A stretch of DNA of 40,000 nt from Deltaproteobacteria bacterium (GCA_020852955.1 JADYZW010000058.1:1-40000); one strand, 5' to 3'. Numbered from the stretch's first letter, positions 26,468 to 35,154 are shown. The notes: generated from the sequence alone by a model not told the origin. Numbers and translations are program-made.

Positions 26468-26522
26468 ATTTGCTCACAGCGTTCTCCCTCCCGTACTCCA
26501 GACCGGGAAAGGAGAAACATCG

Positions 26523-27395
26523 ATGACCCGCTGGAACAACCACCTGAAGACGATCGTCCTCCTGGGCGCCCTCTCGGCCCTGCTCGTCGGGATCGGGCAC
26601 GTCGTCGCCCCGGGACACCTCGGCGTCTTCGCCGTCATGGCGCTCGCGATGAACGTCGGCGCCTACTACTTCTCCGACCGGCTCGTGCTGCGCATGCACG
26701 GCGCCCGCGAGCTCGATCCCGGCCAGGCTCCGCAGCTCGCCGCGACGGTGCGGGAGCTCGCGGCGCGCGCGGATCTCCCGATGCCGCGCGTCTACCTGAT
26801 CGAGGACCCGCAGCCGAACGCGTTCGCGACCGGCCGCGATCCGGCGCACGGCGTCGTGGCGGTGACGACGGGCATCCTCGACGCCCTCCCGCCGCGCGAG
26901 CTCCGCGGCGTGCTCGCCCACGAGCTCGCGCACATCAAGAACCGCGACATCCTGGTTTCGACCGTCGCCGCGTGCGTGACCGGCGTGATCACCTACGCGG
27001 CGCATGCCGTCGGCTTCCTCGGCATGGGGAGCTCCCAGGATGACGACGGCGAGCACGCCTCGCCATGGAGCGGGCTCCTGATGGCGCTCGTCGCTCCGCT
27101 CGCCGCGACCCTGATCCAGCTCGGCATCTCGCGCTCGCGCGAGTACCTCGCCGACGAGACCGGCGCGGCGATCTCCGGCGACCCGCTCGCACTCGCCGGC
27201 GCCCTCGCCCGCCTCGAACGGGCGGCGACCGTCGTGCCGTCCATGGCGGCGCAGCCCGCGACCGCGAGCCTCTTCATCGTGAATCCGTTCGCCGGCGGAG
27301 GGCGGGCGGCCCGCCTCTTCTCGACCCACCCCTCGACGGCCGACCGCATCGCGCGCCTCGAGGCGATCGCGGGCCGCGCCGCCGCGCGCGGCTGA
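26523..27395 (+). CDS. htpX: membrane-bound zinc protease HtpX
   Basis: A 290-residue inner-membrane protease of family M48 that helps degrade misfolded membrane proteins. I chose the ATG at 26523 because it follows AAAGGAGA and fits the family length; the frame is open back to 26418. Two N-terminal membrane segments (about 9-30 and 33-52) precede the catalytic domain. YLIEDPQPNAFATGR is the pre-motif, HELAHIKNRD (H133, E134, H137) binds zinc, and SREYLADETGA supplies the third ligand. A further membrane pair lies at about 142-165 and 180-200. THPSTADRIARLEAI is the typical C-terminus. terC follows 10 bases later. Confidence 0.94.
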   Translation: MTRWNNHLKTIVLLGALSALLVGIGHVVAPGHLGVFAVMALAMNVGAYYFSDRLVLRMHGARELDPGQAPQLAATVRELAARADLPMPRVYLIEDPQPNAFATGRDPAHGVVAVTTGILDALPPRELRGVLAHELAHIKNRDILVSTVAACVTGVITYAAHAVGFLGMGSSQDDDGEHASPWSGLLMALVAPLAATLIQLGISRSREYLADETGAAISGDPLALAGALARLERAATVVPSMAAQPATASLFIVNPFAGGGRAARLFSTHPSTADRIARLEAIAGRAAARG

Positions 27396-27405
27396 GGGAT
27401 CGACG

Positions 27406-28416
27406 ATGGACGTCGCCACGATCGGCACGCCGGCGCTCTGGATCGGCTTCACGACCCTCGTGCTGGCGCTCCTGGCGCTCGATCTCGGCGTCTTCCACCG
27501 CGACGCCCACCCGGTCGGGTTCCGGGAGGCCCTGCTCTGGACCGCCGTCTGGATCGGACTCGCCGCGGCCTTCAACCTCTGGCTCGCGGCGAGCTACGGC
27601 GGCGAGCGCGGCCTCGAGTTCCTGACGGGCTACCTGATCGAGAAGGCCCTCGCCGTCGACAACATCTTCGTCTTCCTGCTGATCTTCTCGGCCTTCGCCG
27701 TTCCCGCCGCGTACATCCACCGCGTGCTCTTCTGGGGCATCTTCGGCGCGCTCGTCATGCGCGCCGTCTTCATCGTCGTCGGCGCGGCGCTCCTCGAGCG
27801 CTTCCACGGGGTGATGTACGTCTTCGGCGCCTTCCTCGTGATCACCGGCGCGAAGCTCCTCTTCCAGCGCGAGGGCGAGCTGCACCCCGAGCGCAACCCG
27901 ATCTACCGGCTCTTCGCGCGCGGGATCCCGTCGGTGCCCGAGTACCATGGACCCGCGTTCACGGTCCGGCGCGACGGGAGGCTCGTCGCGACGCCCCTCC
28001 TCCTCGTGCTCCTCTGCATCGAGACGAGCGACCTCGTCTTCGCCGTGGACTCGATCCCCGCCATCTTCGCCGTCACGAAGGATCCGTTCATCGTCTACAC
28101 GTCGAACATCTTCGCCATCCTCGGCCTGCGCTCGATGTTCTTCCTGCTGGCGGGAGTCATGGACCGCTTCCACTACCTGAAGGTCGGCCTCGCGCTCGTG
28201 CTCGCGTTCGTCGGCGCCAAGATGCTGCTGGCCGACGTTTACGCGATCCCGATCGGCTGGTCGCTCGCGACCATCTTCGCGATTCTCGCGACGGCGATCG
28301 CCGCCTCGTGGCGGCGAAGCCGCCGCCGCGACGCGGCGCCGCCGGCACGGGTCGTCGCGGCGACGCGCGGAGGCGGCCGCGGGGACAACTTTACAAGACC
28401 GGCGACACCAGCGTAG
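27406..28416 (+). CDS. TerC/Alx-family integral membrane protein
   Basis: A 336-residue protein with about nine membrane segments. Family signatures are LIEKALAVDNIFVFLLIFSAF (read in pieces), with the acidic Asp-Asn in a membrane helix, and CIETSDLVFAVDSIPAIFAVT with Glu-x-x-Asp. The split between the two halves contains FARGIPSVPEYHGPAFTVRRDGR. These acidic in-membrane residues suggest metal-ion transport; E. coli Alx exports manganese and responds to alkaline pH, while TerC relatives are linked to tellurite resistance and metalation of exported enzymes. The C-terminal 35 residues are basic and disordered. Co-transcribed with htpX (10-base gap); no yybP-ykoY riboswitch fits in front of it. 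Confidence 0.92.
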   Translation: MDVATIGTPALWIGFTTLVLALLALDLGVFHRDAHPVGFREALLWTAVWIGLAAAFNLWLAASYGGERGLEFLTGYLIEKALAVDNIFVFLLIFSAFAVPAAYIHRVLFWGIFGALVMRAVFIVVGAALLERFHGVMYVFGAFLVITGAKLLFQREGELHPERNPIYRLFARGIPSVPEYHGPAFTVRRDGRLVATPLLLVLLCIETSDLVFAVDSIPAIFAVTKDPFIVYTSNIFAILGLRSMFFLLAGVMDRFHYLKVGLALVLAFVGAKMLLADVYAIPIGWSLATIFAILATAIAASWRRSRRRDAAPPARVVAATRGGGRGDNFTRPATPA

Positions 28417-28427
28417 ATCGCGGACGG

Positions 28428-29831
28428 GTGGAGTTCTACGAGCGGATATCGGTGCAGGACCGGTCGTTCCTCCATTTCGAGGACGCGACCACCCACATGC
28501 ACCTGGGCGGCCTGTTGATCTTCGAGGCGGGGCCGCTCTCGACTCCCGAGGGGGGCATCGACATCGCGCGCATCCGCGCGCACATCGCGGGCCGCCTCCA
28601 CCGGGTGCCGCGTTACCGTCAGCGACTCGGCTGGATCCCCGTCTTCAACCAGGCCGTGTGGGTGGACGACGACCACTTCCACCTCGGCTACCACGTACGC
28701 CACGCCGCGCTGCCGCGCCCGGGCGACGACGCGCACTTGAAGGCGCTGACGGCCCGCATCATGTCGCAGCAGCTCGATCGCGGAAAGCCGCTCTGGGAGC
28801 TGTGGATCGTCGAGGGCCTCGCGCACGGGCGCTTCGCCCTCCTCATGAAGACGCACCATGCGATCGCCGACGGCATCTCGGCGTTCGACCTCTTCACGGC
28901 GCTCGTGAGCCCGACGCCGGACGAGACGGTCGCTGAGCCGGAGCCGTGGACGCCGCGACCCGCGCCGACCGGCGCCCGCCTCCTCGCCGACGGGCTGGCG
29001 CACCAGGCGGCGACGCCGATCACGATGGCGCAGCGCCTGTTCGCGATCGCCGGCGACCCGGCCGGCGTGGGCGCCTCGACGCGCGCCGGCATGCGCGCGC
29101 TTCTCGATCTCGCCGGCGCCGTGACGCCGCCGCCGCCGACGCCGCTCAACCGGCCCATCAGCGCGCACCGCCGCTTCGAGTGGCTGACGCTCGACCTCGA
29201 CGAGGTCCGGGCCGTCAAGGCGAAGCTCGGCGGCACGGTCAACGACGTGGCGCTCGCCAGCGTGAGCGGCGGCCTGCACCACTTCCTGAAGGGTCGCGGC
29301 GTCGACGTGCGGACCCTCGTCATGCGCATCGTCGTCCCGGTGAGCGTCCGCACCGAGGACGAGCGCGGCCAGGCGAGCAATCGCGCGTCCGGCTGGCTGA
29401 TCGACCTGCCGATCCACGAAACCGATCCGCGGCGACGCCAGGCGCACGTCTCGGCGGAGACGCGCAAGCGCAAGGAGACCCGCCAGGAGCTCGGCCCCGA
29501 GGTGCTCGGGCGCGCGGCGGAGTACGTCGTCCCGGGCGTCGTCGGGCTCGGCGTACGCCTGCTCTCCCGCCTCCACCCCTACAACCTGATCGTCACCAAC
29601 GTGCCCGGACCGCAGTTCCCGCTCTACCTGCTGGGCGCGCGCCTCCTGACGGGTTTCCCGCAGGTGCCGCTCTTCGAGAACCAGGGACTCGGCATCGCGC
29701 TCTTCAGCTACTGCGGCTCGCTCGGATTCGGTTTCAACGCCGACCGCGACGTCGTGCCGGACCTCGACGACTTCGCCGCGGCGGTGGCGAAGGGCTTCGA
29801 CGAGCTGGCGCGCGCCGCGCACGTGCGCTGA
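28428..29831 (+). CDS. wax ester synthase/diacylglycerol acyltransferase (WS/DGAT)
   Basis: A 467-residue member of the WS/DGAT family, which esterifies fatty alcohols or diacylglycerol with acyl-CoA for storage lipid. The catalytic HHxxxDG is HHAIADG (143-149). PLW (121-123) precedes it as usual, and the ND motif appears in GTVNDVALASVSGGLHHFL. YNLIVTNVPGPQFPLYLLGARL and GLGIALFSYCGSLGFGFNADRD (read in pieces) are the family C-terminal signatures. The conserved part begins at EFYERISVQDRSFLHFED, so I took GTG 28428 as start; the frame is open back to 28308. The ribosome-binding site is weak. It may be co-transcribed with terC (11-base gap) and is convergent with the sulfotransferase. Confidence 0.93.
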   Translation: MEFYERISVQDRSFLHFEDATTHMHLGGLLIFEAGPLSTPEGGIDIARIRAHIAGRLHRVPRYRQRLGWIPVFNQAVWVDDDHFHLGYHVRHAALPRPGDDAHLKALTARIMSQQLDRGKPLWELWIVEGLAHGRFALLMKTHHAIADGISAFDLFTALVSPTPDETVAEPEPWTPRPAPTGARLLADGLAHQAATPITMAQRLFAIAGDPAGVGASTRAGMRALLDLAGAVTPPPPTPLNRPISAHRRFEWLTLDLDEVRAVKAKLGGTVNDVALASVSGGLHHFLKGRGVDVRTLVMRIVVPVSVRTEDERGQASNRASGWLIDLPIHETDPRRRQAHVSAETRKRKETRQELGPEVLGRAAEYVVPGVVGLGVRLLSRLHPYNLIVTNVPGPQFPLYLLGARLLTGFPQVPLFENQGLGIALFSYCGSLGFGFNADRDVVPDLDDFAAAVAKGFDELARAAHVR

Positions 29832-29840
29832 CGGCCCGCG

Positions 29841-30773
29841 TCAGTCGGCGCGCGGTTCCCCGGCGGCCGCCCGGCCGCCTTCGAGCCAGGACTTCAGGCG
29901 TGTCCCGAGCCGCGCGACGGCGATCCCCTCGTAGAGGGCCTGATTCTCGGAGTTCAGCAGCTCCTGCCAGCCGCCACGGCGCGCCTGGCGGAAGAAGTCC
30001 CGATTGCTCCGCCACTCGGCGTAGTGCGCGCCAGGCGCGAGATCGTCGGCGCGCGCGCGCATCGCGGTGAAGCTCGCGGCCGCGAGCAGCGACGGCCAGA
30101 GCCGCTCGTCGACGGGCACCCCGAGGAACGCCGCCAGGCGCCGCGCCTCGGCATCGAGATCCGCGGAAAGATCGGCGTAGTGCAGGAAAAGCAGATTGGG
30201 CACGTGCCGGAAGCGCCAGAAGCCCGCCGCCTGACTCAGCGCCGAGCCCATCGGAAATCCGTCCTCCAGCCCCTCCGCGTACGGCGTCGTGAGCCAGAGC
30301 GCGAAGAGCTGGTTCGGATCGTCGGGCAGCTCGAAATCGTCCGGCAAGCCGGCGCGCCGCCGCACGTCCTCCAGCGTCTCCTCCGAGCCGTTCCGGATCT
30401 GGTCGCACATCGAGAAGAACACGTCGCGCGGATCGCGGCCGCAGAACACGTAGGAAACCGCGGGGTCGTACGGCAAACCGTCGATCGGCGTGTGGGACTT
30501 GATGATGCGTCGATGAGGCTGCGCCTCGTACGACGCGACGATCTCCTCGACGGGCTCGCGATTGCGCTCGAGCCAGCGCGACAGCCGGTTCAGCGGCTGC
30601 GGGAAGCTCGGCGACTGGTGCACGAGGAGCGCGCAGAGCATCTGCGTCCAGGTGGTTCCGCTCTTGACCGGCGTGCAGACGACGATATCGCCGGGACGGA
30701 GGCGGAAGCGATCCCAGCGCGTGCTGTCGAAGATCGGGGTCACGTAGGTTCGCGTCCGCGCCGGAACGTCCAT
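29841..30773 (-). CDS. sulfotransferase (Sulfotransfer_1 family)
   Basis: A 310-residue cytosolic-type sulfotransferase that moves sulfate from PAPS to a hydroxyl or amine. The 5'-phosphosulfate loop is CTPVKSGTTWTQMLCALL with the catalytic Lys, and the 3'-phosphate site is YVFCGRDPRDVFFSMCDQ, with Arg and the conserved Asp-Pro-Arg-Asp. The His expected as general base is in IIKSHTPIDGLPYDP. The C-terminal RxxGxxGxW loop is only loosely present in FFRQARRGGWQELL. The frame is open for a long way upstream, but family homology starts at the ATG at 30771-30773. The acceptor is unknown. Divergent from the ABC-F gene across 147 bp that is almost pure GC; I see only a weak CTAGAA box near 30905 in it. 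Confidence 0.9.
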   Translation of the reverse strand: MDVPARTRTYVTPIFDSTRWDRFRLRPGDIVVCTPVKSGTTWTQMLCALLVHQSPSFPQPLNRLSRWLERNREPVEEIVASYEAQPHRRIIKSHTPIDGLPYDPAVSYVFCGRDPRDVFFSMCDQIRNGSEETLEDVRRRAGLPDDFELPDDPNQLFALWLTTPYAEGLEDGFPMGSALSQAAGFWRFRHVPNLLFLHYADLSADLDAEARRLAAFLGVPVDERLWPSLLAAASFTAMRARADDLAPGAHYAEWRSNRDFFRQARRGGWQELLNSENQALYEGIAVARLGTRLKSWLEGGRAAAGEPRAD

Positions 30774-30920
30774 CGTGCGGACCGTAGCGCATGATCCGCT
30801 CGCGCGGCAAATCTCGCGCCCGGCGCCGCGGCTTCCGCGGGCCTCGCGCCGCGGGGCGCGGGCGGCCGCCCCGCCGCCCTCGACGGACGCGGCGGCGCGA
30901 TCTAGAAGCGGCGTCTCCCC

Positions 30921-32546
30921 ATGATCCGCCTCGAATCCGTCTCCAAGCAGCACGGCGGGCGCATCCTCTTCCTCGACGCGTCGATGGCCGTCTTCCGCGG
31001 CGAGAAGATCGGCCTCGTCGGTCCAAACGGCTCCGGGAAGTCGACGATCTTCCGCATGATCGTCGACGAGGAGGAGCCCGATTCGGGGAGCGTCCTCGTC
31101 GAGAAGCGCGTCTCGATCGGCTATTTCTCGCAGTCGGTCGGCGAGATGCGGGGGCGGAGCGTGCTCGAAGAGACGATCGCCGGCGCGGGCGAGATCGCGA
31201 CCGTCGCGCACGAGCTCCACGCCCTCGAACTCGCCATGGCCGACCCAGCGCGCCAGAACGATCTCGACACGCTCGTGGCGCGCTTCGGCGACGTGCAGCA
31301 CCGCTTCGACGAGCTCGACGGTTACGGGCTCGAATCGCGCGCGCGCGCCATCCTGGCGGGCCTCGGCTTCGCACCCGAGGTCGTCGCGCGCGACGTCGGG
31401 GAGCTGTCGGGCGGCTGGAAGATGCGGACCGCGCTCGCCCGCATCCTCTTGATGCGGCCCGCCGCGCTCCTCCTCGACGAGCCGACGAACCACCTCGACA
31501 TCGAGTCGATCCTCTGGCTCGAGGGCTTCCTTCGCGACTTCGAGGGCGGGCTCGTCATGACCTCGCACGACCGCGCATTCATGAATCGGATCGTGACCCG
31601 TATCGTCGAGATCGACGGCGGCGAGCTGACGTCCTACACGGGCGACTTCGACTTCTACGAGCGCCAATGCGCGGTGAACGCCCGGCAGGCGGAGGCGCAG
31701 TTCGCCCGCCAGCAGGCGATGCTCGCGAAGGAGGAGGCGTTCATCGCCCGCTTCAAGGCGCGCGCGAGCCACGCCGCACAGGTGCAGTCGCGGGTGAAGA
31801 AGCTCGAGAAGATCGAGAAGGTGCAGCCACCGCGCCGCCGCCGCGTCGTGACCTTCGACTTCCCGAAGCCGACGCGCTCGGGCGACGACGTCTGCACGCT
31901 GGCGCGCGTCGCCAAGGCGTTCGGGGAGCACCGCGTCTACGACGGCTTCGACTTCACGATCCGCCGCCGCGAGCGCTGGTGCGTGATGGGCGTGAACGGC
32001 GCGGGCAAGAGCACGCTCCTGCGGATGATCGCAGGGGAAGCGACGCCCGATCGCGGCGCCGTGACGATCGGCGGCGGCGTGAAGATCGGCTACTTCGCGC
32101 AGCACACGTTGGATCTCCTCGACCCGGCACGCACCGTGATCGAGACGCTCGAGATCGCGCACCCGCGGGCGTCCTTCGGATCCCTCCGGACGCTCGCCGG
32201 CGCCTTCGACTTCTCGGGCGACGACGTCGAGAAGCGCGTGCGGGTGCTCTCGGGCGGCGAGCGCGCGCGCCTCGTCCTCGCCACGATGCTCTTCGACCCG
32301 CCGAACTTCCTCGTGCTCGACGAGCCGACGAACCACCTCGACCTCGCGACCAAGGACATGCTGGTCGGCGCGCTCGGCGACTTCGACGGCACGATGATCT
32401 TCGTGTCGCACGATCGTTCGGTGCTGCGCGGACTCTCGAACCGCGTGCTCGAAGTCGGCGGACCGGACGGGCCCGTGCCGTACGGCGGCGGGTACGCCGA
32501 GTACGTCGCGGCCGCCGGCTACGAGGCGCCCGGCGTACGGACATAG
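30921..32546 (+). CDS. ABC-F family ATPase
   Basis: A 541-residue protein with two ABC domains and no membrane segments, the architecture of ABC-F translation factors. The first domain has GPNGSGKST, LSGGWKMR and LLLDEPTNHLD. A linker (about 240-315) rich in Lys/Arg/Glu contains KARASHAAQVQSRVKKLEKIEK (read in pieces) and PPRRRR. The second domain has GVNGAGKST, LSGGERAR and LVLDEPTNHLD. Both Walker A, signature and Walker B motifs are intact. Such proteins bind the ribosomal E site and relieve stalling or antibiotic block. The proportions resemble YbiT/Uup-like members, but I cannot fix the subfamily. It is convergent with the TIGR03084-like gene, with 7 bases between stops. Confidence 0.92.
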   Translation: MIRLESVSKQHGGRILFLDASMAVFRGEKIGLVGPNGSGKSTIFRMIVDEEEPDSGSVLVEKRVSIGYFSQSVGEMRGRSVLEETIAGAGEIATVAHELHALELAMADPARQNDLDTLVARFGDVQHRFDELDGYGLESRARAILAGLGFAPEVVARDVGELSGGWKMRTALARILLMRPAALLLDEPTNHLDIESILWLEGFLRDFEGGLVMTSHDRAFMNRIVTRIVEIDGGELTSYTGDFDFYERQCAVNARQAEAQFARQQAMLAKEEAFIARFKARASHAAQVQSRVKKLEKIEKVQPPRRRRVVTFDFPKPTRSGDDVCTLARVAKAFGEHRVYDGFDFTIRRRERWCVMGVNGAGKSTLLRMIAGEATPDRGAVTIGGGVKIGYFAQHTLDLLDPARTVIETLEIAHPRASFGSLRTLAGAFDFSGDDVEKRVRVLSGGERARLVLATMLFDPPNFLVLDEPTNHLDLATKDMLVGALGDFDGTMIFVSHDRSVLRGLSNRVLEVGGPDGPVPYGGGYAEYVAAAGYEAPGVRT

Positions 32547-32553
32547 CCGCGGA

Positions 32554-33351
32554 TCACTGGACGAAGCGCGTTCCCGGGGGCGGCGGATCCTGCGGCGGGC
32601 CCGCGAAGCACTGCGCGATCGCCATCCAGTCGGCCGCCACCGGACCCGTCACCCGGAGCGCCGTATCGGCGACGTTCCGCCCTTGCGTCACCACCTTGCA
32701 GAAGTCGACGGCGCTGCCCTCGACGCGGTTCGCGGCCTCGCCCTCGTTCCACGCCCACGTCGCCCCCGAGGGCGCCGTGAGCCGGACCTGCGGCGCGGAC
32801 GGCGGCACGATCCGGCCGCGATTCATGTAGGCCCACCCGAAGGTGCGCACGCCGAGGTCGGCGATGTTCCTGATGCGGTCGGTGTGGTCGCACGCGCGGC
32901 CGAGGAGATCGTACACCTCCTGGCCGTGCGCCCAGGTCTCCATGAGACGCGCGCTGATGCTGGAGCGGACGCTCATGTCGGGGCCGGCCCACGCGACGCG
33001 CTGCTTCGGGTCGGCGGCGAGGAAGCGTTCGGTCATTCCGAGGTAGAACTCGCGCCACTGCTCGACGCGTGCTCGTCCGGTCTTGTCGTCGAGCAGGTCC
33101 GTCTCGATCTCGCGGAGGCCGCGGCCCTTGGCCATCTCGGGAAGCGCCCGGGCGAGAAAGTCGGCGAAGGCCGCGGCGTCGCGCAGCGAGCGATCCGCCG
33201 CCCAGTTCCAGAAGTGCAGGTGGCTCACGACGTCGTGGAGCGTCCAGCCCTTGAACTGCGTCCGGCGCCCGAAATCGGCGTCGGAAAGCTCGGCGAGCAC
33301 GCGATAGAGCGCCTCGCTCTCGTCTCGGAAGTCGAGCGGTTGCTGGAACAT
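32554..33351 (-). CDS. TIGR03084-like/DinB-type metal-binding protein
   Basis: A 265-residue protein. The N-terminal part (about 10-150) is a four-helix DinB/MDMPI-like bundle: FRDESEALYRVLAELSDADF, then TLHDVVSHLHFWNWAADRSL with His residues, and MSVRSSISARLMETWAHGQEVYDLLGR (read in pieces), the typical WAHGQE-x-x-D signature with the third His. The C-terminal part (175-255) is the smaller alpha/beta domain seen in the TIGR03084 group and in mycothiol-dependent maleylpyruvate isomerase relatives. The metal ligands are probably H39/H43-region and H142-region residues. Function is unknown. Its start lies 24 bases after the nitronate monooxygenase stop, so the two are probably one transcript. 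Confidence 0.72.
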   Translation of the reverse strand: MFQQPLDFRDESEALYRVLAELSDADFGRRTQFKGWTLHDVVSHLHFWNWAADRSLRDAAAFADFLARALPEMAKGRGLREIETDLLDDKTGRARVEQWREFYLGMTERFLAADPKQRVAWAGPDMSVRSSISARLMETWAHGQEVYDLLGRACDHTDRIRNIADLGVRTFGWAYMNRGRIVPPSAPQVRLTAPSGATWAWNEGEAANRVEGSAVDFCKVVTQGRNVADTALRVTGPVAADWMAIAQCFAGPPQDPPPPGTRFVQ

Positions 33352-33375
33352 GGGGCTCTCCTCACGCGGGGATCG

Positions 33376-34515
33376 TCACTCGGCGAGACACGTCGTCAGG
33401 CGCTCGTAGGCCGCGAGGAAGTCCTCCTTGAACTCCTGCACCACGGCGCGCACCGACGTGCGCCGATTCATGAGCCCGACGCCCTGCCCGACCCAGTAGG
33501 TCGCGAGCTCCTGCGCGCCCCGATGCCCGCCCTCGGCGAGCTTGTCGATCTTGCGGAGCGCCGGCTCGCTCACGAACGACTGGAGGGGCATGGGCAGCGG
33601 CGTGGGCGCCCCGGGACTCTCCCAGGCATCGGTCCACGGCGAGCGCAGCTGGCGCGAATGCTTGCCGGTCCGCGCCCGCGAACGCACCGTGTCGCGCGAG
33701 CTCGCCGCGATCATCTTGTCCTTCACGACGGGATTGGTCTCGGCCTCGTTGGTGGTGAGCCAGACCGAGCCCGTCCAGGCGCCCGCCGCGCCCATCGCCA
33801 TGCAGGCCGCCATCTGCCGTCCGGTGACGATGCCGCCCGCGGCGAGGATCGGCGCGTTGCGGTAGGGCTGGATCGCCTCCCATACCTCCGGCACGAGCAC
33901 GAGCGTCGAGACGTCGCCGCAGTGGCCGCCCGCCTCGCCCCCCGAGACGACCAGGATGTCGACGCCCGCCTGCACCTGCCGGATCGCGTGCTGTGTGGTC
34001 CCGACCAGCGCCGCGATCGGCACGCCGTGCTGCTTCCCCATGTCGAGCATGATCTGCGGCGGCACCCCGAGCGCGTTCGCGATCAGCTTGATGGGATGGC
34101 GGAAGGCGACCGCGAGGGACGCCGCCGCGCCCGCCTCCTGGAGATTCCTCCCGAGGTTCAGGTGGCCGCGCCGGACGTCGTCGAGGTCGTCGCTCGCGAT
34201 GTCGTACCGCTTCAGGATGTCCGCCGCGTACGCCTTGTGCTCCTCGGGCACGAGCCCGAGAAGGTCGCTCGTCGACAGGGCCTGGCCTTTCCCCACGATC
34301 GTGTTCGGCACGATGAGATCGACGCCGTACGGCTTTCCCCCGACGTGCTCGTCGATCCACCGCAGCTCTTCCTCCAGACGGTCGGGCGGCAGGCTCACGG
34401 CGCCGAAGACGCCCATACCTCCGGCCCGCGACACCTCGGTCACGACGTCGCGGCAGTGGCTGAACGCGAGCAACGGAAACTCGATGCCGAGCAGATCACA
34501 GATCGGCGAGCGCAT
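33376..34515 (-). CDS. nitronate monooxygenase family flavoprotein
   Basis: A 379-residue FMN-binding TIM-barrel protein of the 2-nitropropane dioxygenase/nitronate monooxygenase family. GGAGG lies shortly before the ATG at 34513-34515. Motifs are GGMGVFGAVSLPPDRLEEEL, VVSGGEAGGHCGDV with the catalytic His, PILAAGGIVTGRQMAACMAMGAAGAWTGSVWL (read in pieces) for FMN phosphate binding, and the typical late TDAWESPGAPTPLPMPLQ. The family oxidises nitronates, but some members are enoyl reductases or have other roles. Divergent from marR with a palindrome about 115 bases upstream, so it may belong to the MarR regulon. Confidence 0.9.
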   Translation of the reverse strand: MRSPICDLLGIEFPLLAFSHCRDVVTEVSRAGGMGVFGAVSLPPDRLEEELRWIDEHVGGKPYGVDLIVPNTIVGKGQALSTSDLLGLVPEEHKAYAADILKRYDIASDDLDDVRRGHLNLGRNLQEAGAAASLAVAFRHPIKLIANALGVPPQIMLDMGKQHGVPIAALVGTTQHAIRQVQAGVDILVVSGGEAGGHCGDVSTLVLVPEVWEAIQPYRNAPILAAGGIVTGRQMAACMAMGAAGAWTGSVWLTTNEAETNPVVKDKMIAASSRDTVRSRARTGKHSRQLRSPWTDAWESPGAPTPLPMPLQSFVSEPALRKIDKLAEGGHRGAQELATYWVGQGVGLMNRRTSVRAVVQEFKEDFLAAYERLTTCLAE

Positions 34516-34630
34516 GGGGATCCTCCGATGACGACGATGCGAACGCATCCGTCTCGCATCTTCTCGCCGCAATGCCAACCGCCCGCCGGCGCGCGGGGGC
34601 GGCCGCCACATCGACCCAGGACCCACAGGT

Positions 34631-34646
34631 ATATTGGCACCAATAT
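34631..34646. promoter_or_regulatory. 16-bp palindrome, likely MarR operator
   Basis: ATATTGGCACCAATAT is a perfect inverted repeat of 7-base arms around CA. It is AT-rich in a GC-rich region, has the size of a MarR-family site, and covers the -35 box of the marR promoter, which fits autorepression. It also lies in the region upstream of the divergent nitronate monooxygenase. Confidence 0.65.
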
Positions 34647-34662
34647 GAATTGCCGGTACACT
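34634..34662 (+). promoter_or_regulatory. sigma70-like promoter of marR-clc
   Basis: TTGGCA (34634-34639) and TACACT (34657-34662) are exactly 17 bases apart, the best promoter match in the window. The -10 box ends 9 bases before the marR ATG, so the transcript would have a leader of about 0-4 bases. Confidence 0.55.
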
Positions 34663-34671
34663 GGACGGTCC

Positions 34672-35154
34672 ATGGCGACACGCCGCCCGCGCACACGCGA
34701 GACCACCGCCGTTCTCGACCACCTGCGCCGCATCGTGCGCACGCTGCGCGAGTCGTCGCGCGCCACCGAGGCCCGGCTCGGTGTCACCGGCGCGCAGCTC
34801 TTCGTGATCCGCGCGCTCGTCGGTCCCGAGCCTTCGTCGCTGAACGAGGTCGCCGCGCGCACGCACACCCACCAGAGCACGGTGTCGGTCGTGGTGAAGC
34901 GGCTGGCCGCGCGCGGACTCGTACGGCGCGCCACCGCCGCCGGCGACGCGCGCCGCGCGCAGCTCACCCTCACCCCGCGCGGCCGGGCCGTCCTGGCGCG
35001 GGCGCCGCTCGCGGCGCAGGATCGCCTGATCGCCGGCCTCGAGGCGCTGTCGCCGGCCGACCGCACCCGGCTCGCGGCCACGCTCGGCCGGCTCGTCGCG
35101 GCGATGGGGCTCGCCGCGGCGGCGCCCGCCATGTTCTTCGAGAACGAGCGATGA
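34672..35154 (+). CDS. MarR-family transcriptional regulator
   Basis: A 160-residue winged-helix regulator. The dimerisation helices are at the ends, HTH is SLNEVAARTHTHQSTVSVVVKRLAARGLV (read in pieces, about 60-90), and the wing is RRATAAGDARRAQLTLTPRG with the usual D-x-R. I chose the ATG at 34672 because it begins the conserved region and follows the promoter directly. No ribosome-binding site is present between the promoter and the ATG. It is coupled to the chloride-channel gene by an ATGA overlap. MarR proteins usually repress their own operon and release DNA on binding small phenolic or oxidant ligands; the ligand here is unknown. Confidence 0.93.
   Translation: MATRRPRTRETTAVLDHLRRIVRTLRESSRATEARLGVTGAQLFVIRALVGPEPSSLNEVAARTHTHQSTVSVVVKRLAARGLVRRATAAGDARRAQLTLTPRGRAVLARAPLAAQDRLIAGLEALSPADRTRLAATLGRLVAAMGLAAAAPAMFFENER

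Noticed and set aside
27396..27405. yybP-ykoY manganese riboswitch before the TerC/Alx-like gene
   Set aside because: Only 10 bases separate terC from htpX, so there is no room, and the htpX leader (about 48 bases) is too short.
34516..34630. Promoter for the nitronate monooxygenase on the minus strand
   Set aside because: TTGGCA and TATACC boxes occur but never with a partner at 16-18 bases, so I could not place a promoter.
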